64,000 nucleotides of DNA. Origin: Bacillota bacterium. Its GTDB lineage: Bacteria > Bacillota > Clostridia > Acetivibrionales > DTU013. The notes below the pieces were generated by a model. That model searched no databases and was not told the DNA's origin. It was given only the letters and a program-made list of their open reading frames with translations. Shown here one piece after another: positions 44,942 to 54,134 of the stretch (its first letter is position 1; each line of letters starts with the position of its first letter). The stretch lies in the NCBI GenBank assembly GCA_023435305.1, contig JAEYRV010000004.1, positions 62,001 through 126,000 on the forward strand, in the 5' to 3' direction. A program made the position numbers and the translations under genes.

Positions 44942-44975
44942 CCAGGGTAAGTATCAAGCGACAGCATAGAGATAT

Positions 44976-45008
44976 ACTCTAAGTTAGAGAGATTCTCTAA
45001 CTTAGAGT
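44976..45008. promoter_or_regulatory. Compound palindrome, two CTCTAANTTAGAG sites
   Basis: Two 15-bp arms, ACTCTAAGTTAGAGA and TCTCTAACTTAGAGT, form a perfect stem with a 3-base GAT loop. Each arm is itself the dyad CTCTAA-N-TTAGAG, so the same 13-bp site occurs twice at an 18-bp centre spacing. No T-run follows. This looks more like a tandem operator than a terminator. Confidence 0.55.
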
Positions 45009-45220
45009 GATGATCCAAGAAAAAACGGGATTTGGGGAAAGCCTATAATTTGAAGGTAACACTTGTATAGAAAAATCGATTTGATGACAGCTTGTTGATT
45101 ATGAAGAAGTTATGCTATATATTTGTATTAGTGCGTTATCGTATGTGCTATAGTTTCGAATACTAGTATGCAACGGGCTTGTGGTAACGCATAATACTTT
45201 GGTAAAGAGATGATTCGGAA

Positions 45221-46054
45221 ATGGATGATAATGCAGGGAAATATGTAATACATAATGGCACAATAATGGAATACACGGACACGGTCAGCCATGAGCTGTC
45301 TCAAATAACGGGCAGGGCAGCATATGAAGTGATCAGGGTCATAAACGGAGTACCACTGTTCTTTGAAGATCATTATGACAGGCTGACGGGAACATTCAAT
45401 GCTGTAGGCAAGAAACTGAGTCTGTCGTTTGGTCTGCTTGGTGATTATATACGGATATTGCTCGAAAAAAATGTAGGCAGGAACTGCAATGTAAAGGTCT
45501 CCATATTTTTTGAAACAGACCAGCAGCTGATATATATCAGCAAAAGCTATTATCCGACACGGGAAGAAGCAGACGCAGGGGTCAATACAGGCTTGCTTCA
45601 GATAGAAAGAGAAAATCCGAATGCAAAAATATTGAATAAATCCTATAAAGAATTTGTGGCACAGAAAATAGCCGAGGGCGGTTTCTTTGAGGTGCTGCTG
45701 GCAGACAGCAAGGGAAGACTCACAGAAGGCAGCAAGTCGAATCTGTTCTTCGTCAGGGACGGGAAGGTGCTGACGGCTCCCGGAGAATATGTTCTCAGGG
45801 GAATAACGCGCAAATATGTAATTGAAGCTTGCAGGAAGGCCGGATTTAAAGTGGTCGAGCAATTTGTTGATGCCGATTGTATCGGTCAGACGGAAGGCGC
45901 ATTCCTGTCAGGAACCTCTATAAAGGTGCTGCCCATACAAACAGTGGATAGTCTGGTACTCAATTCATCTTCCAATCTGGTCATAGCAGCTGTAAGACGG
46001 GAATATGATGCGATTCTTGAGAAATATATTGAAGGACATGTAAAAATATGGTAA
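45221..46054 (+). CDS. Class IV aminotransferase
   Basis: A PLP enzyme of fold type IV, 277 residues: YEVIRVINGVPLFFEDHYDR, KILNKSYKEFVAQK with the PLP lysine region, EVLLADSKGRLTEGSKSNLF and the GTSIKVLPI end. The family includes branched-chain and D-amino acid aminotransferases and aminodeoxychorismate lyase. No folate or isoleucine genes are near, so the substrate cannot be told. The start ATG 45221 has only a modest AAAGAG upstream. It is followed 43 bp later by a PilZ gene. Confidence 0.82.
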   Translation: MDDNAGKYVIHNGTIMEYTDTVSHELSQITGRAAYEVIRVINGVPLFFEDHYDRLTGTFNAVGKKLSLSFGLLGDYIRILLEKNVGRNCNVKVSIFFETDQQLIYISKSYYPTREEADAGVNTGLLQIERENPNAKILNKSYKEFVAQKIAEGGFFEVLLADSKGRLTEGSKSNLFFVRDGKVLTAPGEYVLRGITRKYVIEACRKAGFKVVEQFVDADCIGQTEGAFLSGTSIKVLPIQTVDSLVLNSSSNLVIAAVRREYDAILEKYIEGHVKIW

Positions 46055-46097
46055 TATCAATCTGCAAATAGGGAAAATACCTTAAGCAGGTGATAGA

Positions 46098-46508
46098 GTG
46101 GAACCGACTGCTTATTCAAGACGTTTCCTCAGAATAAAGCCCGATTCTCCCCTCTGGGGAGAGATCAGGATCATACAGATCGGAGGAAAACATGTTCTAT
46201 CGAATATGGCAAGAGTGAGAGTGCTGGACATAGGCTGCGGCGGTGTCAGGTTTGCCTCGGCCCTGAAGCTGCCAGCCGGCAGCAATGTGATGCTGGAGCT
46301 GTCCATGAGATCAGAAGGGGCGGAGTACCGGTTCGGAGGGTACATCGTCAGCTCTCTGAATACAGGAGTTTGCGGATACGAATATGGTCTCTGCTTTATA
46401 AAGCCTGATATCAAGCTGCGGCAGCTGCTGCTGAAGATATTCGGCAGGAATTCGGCCAGACAGGACAGGTATATTATTATCAGGATGTCCAGAGGCCAGC
46501 CAAATTAG
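46098..46508 (+). CDS. PilZ-domain protein
   Basis: A 136-residue PilZ protein that may bind cyclic di-GMP. The RxxxR part is RRFLRIK at the N-terminus, and the D/NxSxxG part is DIGCGGVRFAS at about residue 48. The latter has Gly-Cys in place of Ser, so binding is uncertain. The rest of the beta barrel ends GYEYGLCFI. The start is GTG 46098. A GAF-GGDEF diguanylate cyclase lies 12 kb downstream, at 58902-60626. Confidence 0.78.
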   Translation: MEPTAYSRRFLRIKPDSPLWGEIRIIQIGGKHVLSNMARVRVLDIGCGGVRFASALKLPAGSNVMLELSMRSEGAEYRFGGYIVSSLNTGVCGYEYGLCFIKPDIKLRQLLLKIFGRNSARQDRYIIIRMSRGQPN

Positions 46509-46536
46509 ATGTTTGCAGATTAATATCAGACAACTG

Positions 46537-46563
46537 TTAGCACTCTATCTTATAGAGTGCTAA
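46537..46563 (+). promoter_or_regulatory. CIRCE operator (HrcA site)
   Basis: TTAGCACTC, nine bases, GAGTGCTAA: a perfect CIRCE palindrome. It lies 82 bp before the htpG start and 7 bp before the -35 box, so the heat-shock repressor HrcA probably controls htpG. Confidence 0.93.
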
Positions 46564-46570
46564 TTTTATA

Positions 46571-46600
46571 TTGACAATGAAAGAACAAGAGTTGTAATAT
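46571..46600 (+). promoter_or_regulatory. Promoter of htpG
   Basis: TTGACA (46571-46576) and TAATAT (46595-46600), 18 bases apart, just downstream of the CIRCE element. Confidence 0.6.
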
Positions 46601-46645
46601 ATTTATTGGCAATGAAATTCACTTTTTGACCAAGGAGGTTTGGAA

Positions 46646-48577
46646 ATGTCACACGAGAATGGAAACATATCAATACATACTGAGAACATTTTGCCAATCA
46701 TAAAAAAGTGGTTATATTCAGAGAAGGACATATTTGTCAGGGAGCTTGTGTCCAATGCCAATGACGCACTCATGAAGCTGAAAAAGCTCATATCCATGGG
46801 GGAAGCGCAGATCGGGGAGAATGAGAAATTTGCAATAAGGGTGATCATCAATAAATCCGACAAGACCATCAGGGTGGTTGACAATGGTATTGGTATGACC
46901 GCAGAAGAAGTGAAAAAATATATCAATCAGATCGCTTTCTCAGGCGCCGTTGACTTCCTGGAGAAATACAAGGATAAAGCAGATGAAGGCAACCAGATCA
47001 TAGGCCACTTCGGGCTCGGCTTCTATTCTGCATTCATGGTTTCGGAGAAGGTCACCATAGACACATTGTCCTGGCAGCAGGGAAGTGAAGCTGTGAAATG
47101 GACAAGCACCGGCGGCATGGAGTTTGAGATGGATGATTCCGACAGAGAGGAAAGAGGTACGACTATTACCCTGTATCTCGCCGATGACTCCTATGAATTC
47201 CTTGAATCTTTCAAAATGAAGGAAATCCTAGAGAAATACTGCTCATTCATGCCGTTTGAGATCTATTTTGAGGATGAAGAGGAGAAGAAGGCCGAAGTAA
47301 CGAAAGATGCCGATGCCGATGCGGAAAAGGACGAGGAAGCCGCTGATGATGACAAAGAGAATAAGCCGATAAACGATACTCATCCGCTGTGGCTCAAGGC
47401 GCCGAAGGATTGTACGGATGAGGAGTACAAGGAATTTTACAAAAAGGTGTTCCACGATTTCAATGATCCTCTTTTCTGGATACATCTGAATATGGATTAT
47501 CCCTTCAACCTGAAGGGAATACTGTATTTCCCCAAGCTCAAGCATGAATTTGAGACCATAGAGGGGCAGATAAAGCTGTATTACAACCAGGTCTTTGTCG
47601 CTGACAATATCAAAGAGGTTATCCCTGAATTCCTGATGCTGCTAAAGGGTGTCATTGACTGTCCGGATTTGCCGCTCAATGTATCGAGGAGCTTTTTGCA
47701 GAATGACGGATATGTTTCAAAAATATCGACGCATATAACTAAGAAGGTGGCCGACAAGCTGACCGCCCTCTATGAAAATGAGAGAGAGGCCTACAACAAG
47801 TACTGGGATGATATAAACCCGTTTGTCAAGTACGGCTGCATACGCGAAGAGAAATTCTTTGAACGCGCAAAGGATATAATCATCTACAAGACAACAAATG
47901 ATGAATATACCACTTTAAAGGATTATCTTGAAAGAAACAGCGAGAAGCATAAGGACAAGGTGTTCTATGTTTCGGATGAAAAGCAGCAGGCTCAATATAT
48001 CCGTCTGTTTAAGGAACAGGGGATGGAAGCTGTGATTTTGAATACTATGATCGATAATCACTTTATACAGTTCCTTGAGATGAAGGAGAGCAATGTTAAG
48101 TTCACAAGGATCGATTCGGATCTTTCGGATAGCATGAAGGACACAGATGCCGCAGAAGCCGATGCTGATATGTCCCAGAAGCTGGAGAAGGTATTTAAGG
48201 AAGCGCTGGGCGACGATAAACTGAAAATCAGTATAGAGGCCCTGAAGGCTGTTTCTACTCCAGGTATCATACTTCTTTCGGAGTATTCCAGGCGTATGCA
48301 GGAAATGAGCAGGATGTACGGTATGAAGGGGATGGATCTTGGCGGGATGTTCCCGGATGAGAGGACCCTTGTGCTCAACAGAAGCAACGCATTGATACAG
48401 ACAGTAGTCAGGCTTTCTGACAACGAAGCCAAGAAGGATGATGTCAGCCTGATATGCCAGCATGTCTATGATCTGGCAATGATGAGCCACAAGCAGCTTG
48501 AGCCGGAGGCAATGACCAGGTTTATCGAAAGAAGCAACCTGCTGTTGGGTAAGCTGGCTGAGCTTGAAGTAAAATAA
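46646..48577 (+). CDS. htpG: Molecular chaperone HtpG (Hsp90)
   Basis: An ATP-dependent chaperone, about 643 residues. The GHKL ATPase domain has SEKDIFVRELVSNANDALMK, VVDNGIGMTAEEVKKYINQI and GHFGLGFYSAFMV. An acidic linker (about 215-245) with many Asp/Glu/Ala is longer than in most bacterial forms. The middle domain has PLFWIHLNMDYPFNLKGILY and NVSRSFLQND. The C-terminal dimer part is about 500-643. AGGAGG precedes ATG 46646 (spacing 7). It is controlled through a CIRCE element. Confidence 0.95.
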   Translation: MSHENGNISIHTENILPIIKKWLYSEKDIFVRELVSNANDALMKLKKLISMGEAQIGENEKFAIRVIINKSDKTIRVVDNGIGMTAEEVKKYINQIAFSGAVDFLEKYKDKADEGNQIIGHFGLGFYSAFMVSEKVTIDTLSWQQGSEAVKWTSTGGMEFEMDDSDREERGTTITLYLADDSYEFLESFKMKEILEKYCSFMPFEIYFEDEEEKKAEVTKDADADAEKDEEAADDDKENKPINDTHPLWLKAPKDCTDEEYKEFYKKVFHDFNDPLFWIHLNMDYPFNLKGILYFPKLKHEFETIEGQIKLYYNQVFVADNIKEVIPEFLMLLKGVIDCPDLPLNVSRSFLQNDGYVSKISTHITKKVADKLTALYENEREAYNKYWDDINPFVKYGCIREEKFFERAKDIIIYKTTNDEYTTLKDYLERNSEKHKDKVFYVSDEKQQAQYIRLFKEQGMEAVILNTMIDNHFIQFLEMKESNVKFTRIDSDLSDSMKDTDAAEADADMSQKLEKVFKEALGDDKLKISIEALKAVSTPGIILLSEYSRRMQEMSRMYGMKGMDLGGMFPDERTLVLNRSNALIQTVVRLSDNEAKKDDVSLICQHVYDLAMMSHKQLEPEAMTRFIERSNLLLGKLAELEVK

Positions 48578-48592
48578 TCATTGGATCATTCA

Positions 48593-48623
48593 GAAGGCGC
48601 TCTGCTTAATTGCGGAGCGCCTT
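48593..48623 (+). terminator. Terminator after htpG
   Basis: AAGGCGCTCTGC and GCGGAGCGCCTT pair around a TTAATT loop, followed by TTAT. Confidence 0.85.
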
Positions 48624-48668
48624 TATCGTGGACCGGGTCTGAAGCTTTGTTGATGGAGTCTCCTGGAA

Positions 48669-49550
48669 TCATGCAAGAATTTTTGTCCTGAAGACTTCTG
48701 CCGCTGGCGACAGAGGGACATTCTTCAATACTGCTATTCCCAACTGACGTTTAGGCATAGGTTCTTCAAGCTGCAACATGAAAAGCTCATCATTTGAAAC
48801 GAATTGTGCGGCACTTTCTTTCAAAACATATGCTACACCCAGCCCAATCCTCGATAGCTCGACCAGAAGATCCATGCTTTCAAGCTCGATCTCAGGTGTT
48901 ATGATACTGCCTCTGGATGTGCAGTAGAGATCCAGGTTCCGCCTTGTAGTGCTTCCTTTTTGCAGCAGAAGCAGCGGAAGGGAGGATAGCTCATCAATTG
49001 ATACGGTCCTGCCTTTCAAATATGCGAAGCGTGAAGATGCTATGAATACATCATCCACTGTACAGTAGGCTGTAGTTTCAATATCCTTATCTTCTACCGG
49101 CATAGTTACTATGCCAAGGTCAACAGCGCCTGACTTTATGGAATCAATGATGCCGGTGGAAGTTCTGTTTATTATCTTGACCTTGATGCTTGGATATTCT
49201 TTTATGAATTTTTGCAGGAGCGGTATCAGAAGGTAGCGAAGAATTGTGTCTCCGACGCCTATTTTGACCTCTCCAAGGCTGATGGACTGCATTTCCCGTA
49301 TTTTACCCTCGGCGGCCTTGAACAGGTTATGTGCCTGGTCTACATGACTGTACAGCATCTCGCCGACAGCCGTCAGCTTTACACTTCTTGAACCCCTTAC
49401 AAAAAGCACACTTCCGGTGATTTCCTCCAGGTTCCTGATGGACTGGCTGACAGCGGACTGTGAAATAAAAAGCTTTCGGGCTGCTGCTGAAAAGCTGCCC
49501 GATTTGGCTGCAGTATGAAATACCTTGTATAGCTCAAAGTTTACATCCAT
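48669..49550 (-). CDS. LysR-family transcriptional regulator
   Basis: About 293 residues. The N-terminal winged HTH (FHTAAKSGSFSAAARKLFIS, then SVSQSIRNLEE-like SAVSQSIRNLEE) is followed by a periplasmic-binding-protein fold for an effector (VKIGVGDTILRYLLIPLLQK onward). AGGTG precedes ATG 49550. It is divergent from purL over a 127-bp AT-rich gap, so it may control purL or its own gene. The effector is unknown. Confidence 0.85.
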   Translation of the reverse strand: MDVNFELYKVFHTAAKSGSFSAAARKLFISQSAVSQSIRNLEEITGSVLFVRGSRSVKLTAVGEMLYSHVDQAHNLFKAAEGKIREMQSISLGEVKIGVGDTILRYLLIPLLQKFIKEYPSIKVKIINRTSTGIIDSIKSGAVDLGIVTMPVEDKDIETTAYCTVDDVFIASSRFAYLKGRTVSIDELSSLPLLLLQKGSTTRRNLDLYCTSRGSIITPEIELESMDLLVELSRIGLGVAYVLKESAAQFVSNDELFMLQLEEPMPKRQLGIAVLKNVPLSPAAEVFRTKILA

Positions 49551-49677
49551 AAGTTCACCTAATGCCAAACATTAAATATATTAATTTTATTTATAAATTA
49601 TATCATTGTATAATTATTTTGTGAAGCTGCTTAGTGAATAAAATACGGGCGGACTGCCTGATTTGAGGTGCAAATAT

Positions 49678-52600
49678 ATGAATAAGACCAGCGAAGTTGA
49701 ACAGAGAAATAAGGTAAGGCGCATTTTTGCGGAGAAGAGAAAGGGCTTCGATGTAGAAGCACAGGGAATTTACCGGGATCTCAAGAGCAATCTTGATCTG
49801 AAAGGGCTTCAGCAGGTACGCATCATCAACAGATATGATATTACAGATATAACTGATGATGAATTTGAAGCTTCAAAGAACGTAATATTTTCCGAACCTC
49901 CCGTTGATTATGTTTACGAGGAAGGTATAAGCCTTTCAGAAGATGAAAGGGCCTTTGGAATAGAGTATCTGCCCGGACAATATGACCAAAGGGCGGACTC
50001 AGCCTCCCAGTGCATACAGTTTCTTACCCTTGGTGTGAGACCGCGCTGTAAAGCGGCAAGGATAACTGTTTTGAAGGGTTCGATATCGGACGAGGACTTC
50101 AAAAGGGTAAAGGCATACTGCATCAATCCTGTCGACAGCTGTGAAGCCGGAATGGATAAGCCCGATTCACTCGACATGGAAATTGATTATCCCAAGGATG
50201 TTGCCGTACTCACGGGATTTTGTTCAATGAACACAGAGCAATTAGCAAAGGTCCACAGTGAGCTGGGTATGGCGATGTCATTGGAGGATCTTGAATTCTG
50301 CAGTCAGTATTTCTCACAGACTGAGCACAGAGACCCGACAATAACTGAGATCAGGCTTATAGATACTTACTGGTCAGATCATTGCAGACATACGACATTC
50401 CTTACCAGAATAAATGATATCAGGTTTGATGATGGTCCATTCAGCAGCTTCCTCAAGTCGGTGTATGAGAGGTATATTGCTTCGAGAAAGTATGTATATG
50501 CCGACAGGGAAAAGGACGTCAGCCTGATGGATCTTGCCACGATCGCCATGAAAGAGCTGAGAAAGGACGGCAGGCTGGAGGATCTGGATGTATCGGACGA
50601 GATCAATGCCTGCAGTATTGTTGTTGACGCTAAAGTTAACGGCAGGAATGAAGAATGGCTGGTCATGTTCAAAAATGAGACCCACAACCATCCCACCGAG
50701 ATAGAACCCTTCGGCGGCGCTGCCACATGTCTTGGCGGTGCCATCAGAGATCCTCTTTCAGGCAGGTCATATGTATATCAGGCGATGAGGGTCACCGGCA
50801 GCGGCGATCCCAGGACATCAGTGAAGGATACATTGCCGGGCAAGCTGCCGCAAAGGAAGATAACGACGGGAGCCGCGGCAGGTTACAGCTCTTATGGCAA
50901 TCAGATCGGACTTGCGACCGGACAGGTAGCAGAAATATATGATGAGGGTTATGTCGCAAAGAGGATGGAGATCGGCGCGGTGATTGGAGCTGCCCCGAAG
51001 AAGAATGTGATCCGGATGGAGCCCCAACCGGGCGATATAGTGATACTGCTTGGCGGAAGGACCGGACGTGACGGCTGCGGCGGAGCCACCGGCTCGTCAA
51101 AGGAGCATGATGAAAAATCACTGCTTACCTGCGGAGCGGAAGTGCAAAAGGGCAATCCCCCTACAGAAAGAAAGGTACAGAGGCTTTTCAGAAATGAAAA
51201 GGTCAGCCGTATGATAAAGAGGTGCAACGACTTTGGCGCCGGAGGGGTTTCTGTCGCTATCGGAGAGCTGGCTGACGGCCTGGATATAGATCTGGACAGC
51301 GTTCCAAAGAAATATGAGGGCCTGGACGGAACGGAACTGGCAATATCCGAATCTCAGGAGAGAATGGCTGTTGTGATCAATAAACAGGACAGCGCCAGAT
51401 TTATTCAGGCAGCCGGAGAGGAAAATCTGGAGGCCACGGAAGTAGCTGTTGTAACAGATACAGGCAGACTCAGGATGAAATGGCGCAACAAGATCATTGT
51501 TGATATCAGCAGAGAGTTTTTAAATACAAACGGAGTAAAGCAAAATATTGATATAAGCGTTTCCGAGCCCAAAAAGATAAAGCTCGGGGAAGTATTGAAC
51601 AAAGAGATATCAAGCAAGGCAGTATCAAACGAGGCAGATAAGCTTGCGGAAGCATGGCTGGATAATCTGCAGAGGCTTGAGCACTGCAGCCAGAAGGGCC
51701 TGATTGAACGCTTTGACAGTACCATCGGCGCAGGTACTATACTGATGCCCTTCGGTGGCAGATACCAGCTTAGCCCGGCAGAGGGAATGGCTGCAAAACT
51801 GCCTGTAATTGATGGTGATACAGAGACAGGAACTCTGATGTCATTTGGTTTCAACCCGGCAATATCGAAATGGAGTCCTTTCCACGGTGCGGTGTTTGCA
51901 ATTGTCGAAGCAGTGGCAAAAATAGCTGCCATGGGAGGAGACTATAGAAAGGCAAGGCTGACATTACAAGAGTTCTTTGAGAAGCCGGGCAAGGATCCGG
52001 CAAGGTGGGGAAAGCCATTCAGCGCTTTGCTGGGTGCTTATTATGCTCAGATGAAGCTTGGTATACCGGCTATCGGAGGCAAGGACAGCATGTCGGGCAC
52101 CTTCAGGGACCTGGATGTTCCGCCGACACTGGTTGCTTTTGCGGTCAGCGTAAATGATGCGGCACATGTGATATCCACCGAGTTCAAAAACACGGGAAGC
52201 AAGGCCGTGCTTGTCAGGGTAAGCAAGGATTCAAATGAACTGCCTGACTTCGAACAGCTTGACAGGACATATACCAGGATCCATGAACTGGCTCAGGCCA
52301 GCAAGATATCTGCCGCACATTCGGTGCGCCAGGGAGGGATCGCCGAGGCTGTCAGCCGTATGTGCTTTGGAAATATGATCGGCTTCGAATTTGAAAATAT
52401 CGATGCAGCAGAGCTGTTCATGCCGAATTATGGTTCGATCATTCTCGAGATCAGCGCAGATGAGAATATCGATGAGATGCTTGAAGGACTGGATTACAGC
52501 ATAATTGGACGGACTTCCGGAAAGCCTGTGGTTTCAGTCAACGGGTCAGTTATTGAACTGAGCAGGATGATTGATGGCTGGATGCAGCCTTTGGAGAAGA

Positions 52601-53493
52601 TATTCCCGACAAAAGCTGATGTCTCCGGTCTGGGAATAGAAACCTACAGTTTTAATGGCAAGCAGGATGTGAAAAAGACTTCAATTAAAATAGCCAGACC
52701 CAGGGTATTTATACCTGTTTTCCCGGGTACCAATTGTGAGTATGATTCTGCCAGGGCTTTTGAAAGAGCGGGAGGAGAAGCAGATGTGTTCATCGTAAGG
52801 AACCTGACTCCCGAGAGCATCAATGAGACCATAGTTTCTATGGCAGACAGGATCAGAAACAGTCAGATGATCATGTTCCCGGGCGGATTCAGCGCCGGTG
52901 ACGAGCCTGAGGGTTCCGGCAAGTTTATCGCAACAGTTTTCAGAAACCCGTATATCAAGGAAGCAGTAATGGAACTGCTGCAAAAGAGGGATGGCCTCGT
53001 ACTGGGCATATGTAACGGCTTCCAGGCTCTGATAAAGCTTGGACTGCTGCCTTACGGCGAGATAAGGGAGATAGATGCAGGCAGCCCGACACTGACCTTC
53101 AACTCCATCGGCAGACATGTCTCATGTATGGTAGAGACCAGGATCGCATCCGATAAGTCTCCATGGTTCAATAATGTTAAAACAGGCGATATACACACAA
53201 TTGCCGTATCACATGGAGAAGGCAGATTTGCCGCTTCTGAGGAGACAATCAGGGAACTTGCTGCAAATGGCCAGATCGCAACACAGTATGTCGATACACA
53301 AGGCAATGCCACATATGATGCAAGATTCAATCCAAACGGCTCGATGTATGCCATTGAAGGCATTACAAGCCCGGATGGAAGGATACTTGGAAAGATGGGG
53401 CATTCCGAGAGAATGGGGACCAACGTCTGCATCAATGTTCCCGGAAACAAGGACCAGAAGCTGTTTGAAGCCGGTGTGAGGTATTTTGGGTAG
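49678..53493 (+). CDS. purL: Phosphoribosylformylglycinamidine synthase, fused large type
   Basis: FGAM synthase, about 1271 residues, the fourth step of purine synthesis. It is the single-chain form that joins the PurL synthetase and PurQ glutaminase. The PurS-like N-terminus is about 1-150. Two ATP-binding halves follow with KNETHNHPTEIEPFGGAAT and GKDSMSGTF. The C-terminal glutamine amidotransferase has PGTNCEYDSARAF, FPGGFSAGDEPEGSGK and the catalytic Cys in GICNGFQALIKLGL. Bacillus splits this into three genes, but clostridia and gammaproteobacteria use the fused form. TGAGGTG precedes ATG 49678. Confidence 0.96.
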   Translation: MNKTSEVEQRNKVRRIFAEKRKGFDVEAQGIYRDLKSNLDLKGLQQVRIINRYDITDITDDEFEASKNVIFSEPPVDYVYEEGISLSEDERAFGIEYLPGQYDQRADSASQCIQFLTLGVRPRCKAARITVLKGSISDEDFKRVKAYCINPVDSCEAGMDKPDSLDMEIDYPKDVAVLTGFCSMNTEQLAKVHSELGMAMSLEDLEFCSQYFSQTEHRDPTITEIRLIDTYWSDHCRHTTFLTRINDIRFDDGPFSSFLKSVYERYIASRKYVYADREKDVSLMDLATIAMKELRKDGRLEDLDVSDEINACSIVVDAKVNGRNEEWLVMFKNETHNHPTEIEPFGGAATCLGGAIRDPLSGRSYVYQAMRVTGSGDPRTSVKDTLPGKLPQRKITTGAAAGYSSYGNQIGLATGQVAEIYDEGYVAKRMEIGAVIGAAPKKNVIRMEPQPGDIVILLGGRTGRDGCGGATGSSKEHDEKSLLTCGAEVQKGNPPTERKVQRLFRNEKVSRMIKRCNDFGAGGVSVAIGELADGLDIDLDSVPKKYEGLDGTELAISESQERMAVVINKQDSARFIQAAGEENLEATEVAVVTDTGRLRMKWRNKIIVDISREFLNTNGVKQNIDISVSEPKKIKLGEVLNKEISSKAVSNEADKLAEAWLDNLQRLEHCSQKGLIERFDSTIGAGTILMPFGGRYQLSPAEGMAAKLPVIDGDTETGTLMSFGFNPAISKWSPFHGAVFAIVEAVAKIAAMGGDYRKARLTLQEFFEKPGKDPARWGKPFSALLGAYYAQMKLGIPAIGGKDSMSGTFRDLDVPPTLVAFAVSVNDAAHVISTEFKNTGSKAVLVRVSKDSNELPDFEQLDRTYTRIHELAQASKISAAHSVRQGGIAEAVSRMCFGNMIGFEFENIDAAELFMPNYGSIILEISADENIDEMLEGLDYSIIGRTSGKPVVSVNGSVIELSRMIDGWMQPLEKIFPTKADVSGLGIETYSFNGKQDVKKTSIKIARPRVFIPVFPGTNCEYDSARAFERAGGEADVFIVRNLTPESINETIVSMADRIRNSQMIMFPGGFSAGDEPEGSGKFIATVFRNPYIKEAVMELLQKRDGLVLGICNGFQALIKLGLLPYGEIREIDAGSPTLTFNSIGRHVSCMVETRIASDKSPWFNNVKTGDIHTIAVSHGEGRFAASEETIRELAANGQIATQYVDTQGNATYDARFNPNGSMYAIEGITSPDGRILGKMGHSERMGTNVCINVPGNKDQKLFEAGVRYFG

Positions 53494-53540
53494 TAGATAG
53501 TATGAAGGATTTATAGAAAGACAGCTTGATAGAGAGATAA

Positions 53541-53604
53541 CATGAAAGAAAGATAACATGAAAGAAAGATAGCATGAAAGAAAGATAGCATGAAAGAAAG
53601 ATAG
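53541..53604. repeat. 16-bp tandem repeat, 4 units
   Basis: CATGAAAGAAAGATAA-type units start at 53541, 53557, 53573 and 53589. They lie directly after purL and code for nothing credible. Confidence 0.85.
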
Positions 53605-53636
53605 CTTGATAGGATGATAGCATGTAATTGAGCGCG

Positions 53637-53790
53637 GTGTGCAAAAACACCGTCTTCTGGGCACATAATGTTGTATGTAGGGGTCAATGAGTTTTCATAA
53701 CTCCGTAATAACAACATTATGTGCCCTTATTATGGGAAATTTACAATAATCATAAGAAAATCATGCCCAGAACTAAGGAAATTTGCACAC
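53637..53790. mobile_element. 154-bp nested palindromic element
   Basis: The outer ends GTGTGCAAA (53637) and TTTGCACAC (53782) are inverted. Inside are TTCTGGGCA (53655) and TGCCCAGAA (53764). The innermost pair is a perfect 16-bp inverted repeat GGGCACATAATGTTGT (53659) and ACAACATTATGTGCCC (53711), with a small GAGTT/AACTC hairpin between. There is no ORF. It is a MITE-like or cruciform element. Confidence 0.65.
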
Positions 53791-53852
53791 TCCACCTTTG
53801 GCGCTGACCCCGTAGGACTTGACAGTCCGAAATGCGCCCCCTCGAAACGGTA

Positions 53853-54008
53853 TCGCTCCCGTCGATCGCTCCCGTCGATCGCTCCCGTCGACCGCTCCCG
53901 TCGACCGCTCCCGTCGATCGCTCCCGTAGATCGCTCCCGTAGATCGCTCCCGTCGACCGCTCCCGTCGGCCGCTCCCGTCGGCCGCTCCCGTCGATCGCT
54001 CCCGTCGG
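53853..54008. repeat. 13-bp GC-rich tandem repeat, 12 units
   Basis: Twelve units of TCGCTCCCGTCGA, with few variants at the first and the last four positions, cover 156 bp exactly. It is far richer in G+C than its surroundings. Open frames on both strands across it are repeat translation. Confidence 0.9.
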
Positions 54009-54069
54009 CTTGGGGCCGGGGCTGGGATGGTATGGTTGTAGCCGCCACGCCCTGGCAGCAGGGGATAAT

Positions 54070-54134
54070 GTGTGCACAATGAGTATACAATGAGTATACA
54101 ATGAATCGACAGTGAGTTGACAACGAGTGTGCAC
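54070..54134. repeat. 11-bp tandem repeat bounded by GTGTGCAC
   Basis: Five units of ACAATGAGTAT type start at 54076, 54087, 54098, 54109 and 54120. The array is bounded on both sides by GTGTGCAC (54070 and 54127), whose last six bases GTGCAC are palindromic. No gene is seen between 54135 and 54288. Confidence 0.75.

Noticed and set aside
49914..53118. Several minus-strand frames inside purL
   Set aside because: All lie opposite a clear purL frame with conserved motifs throughout.
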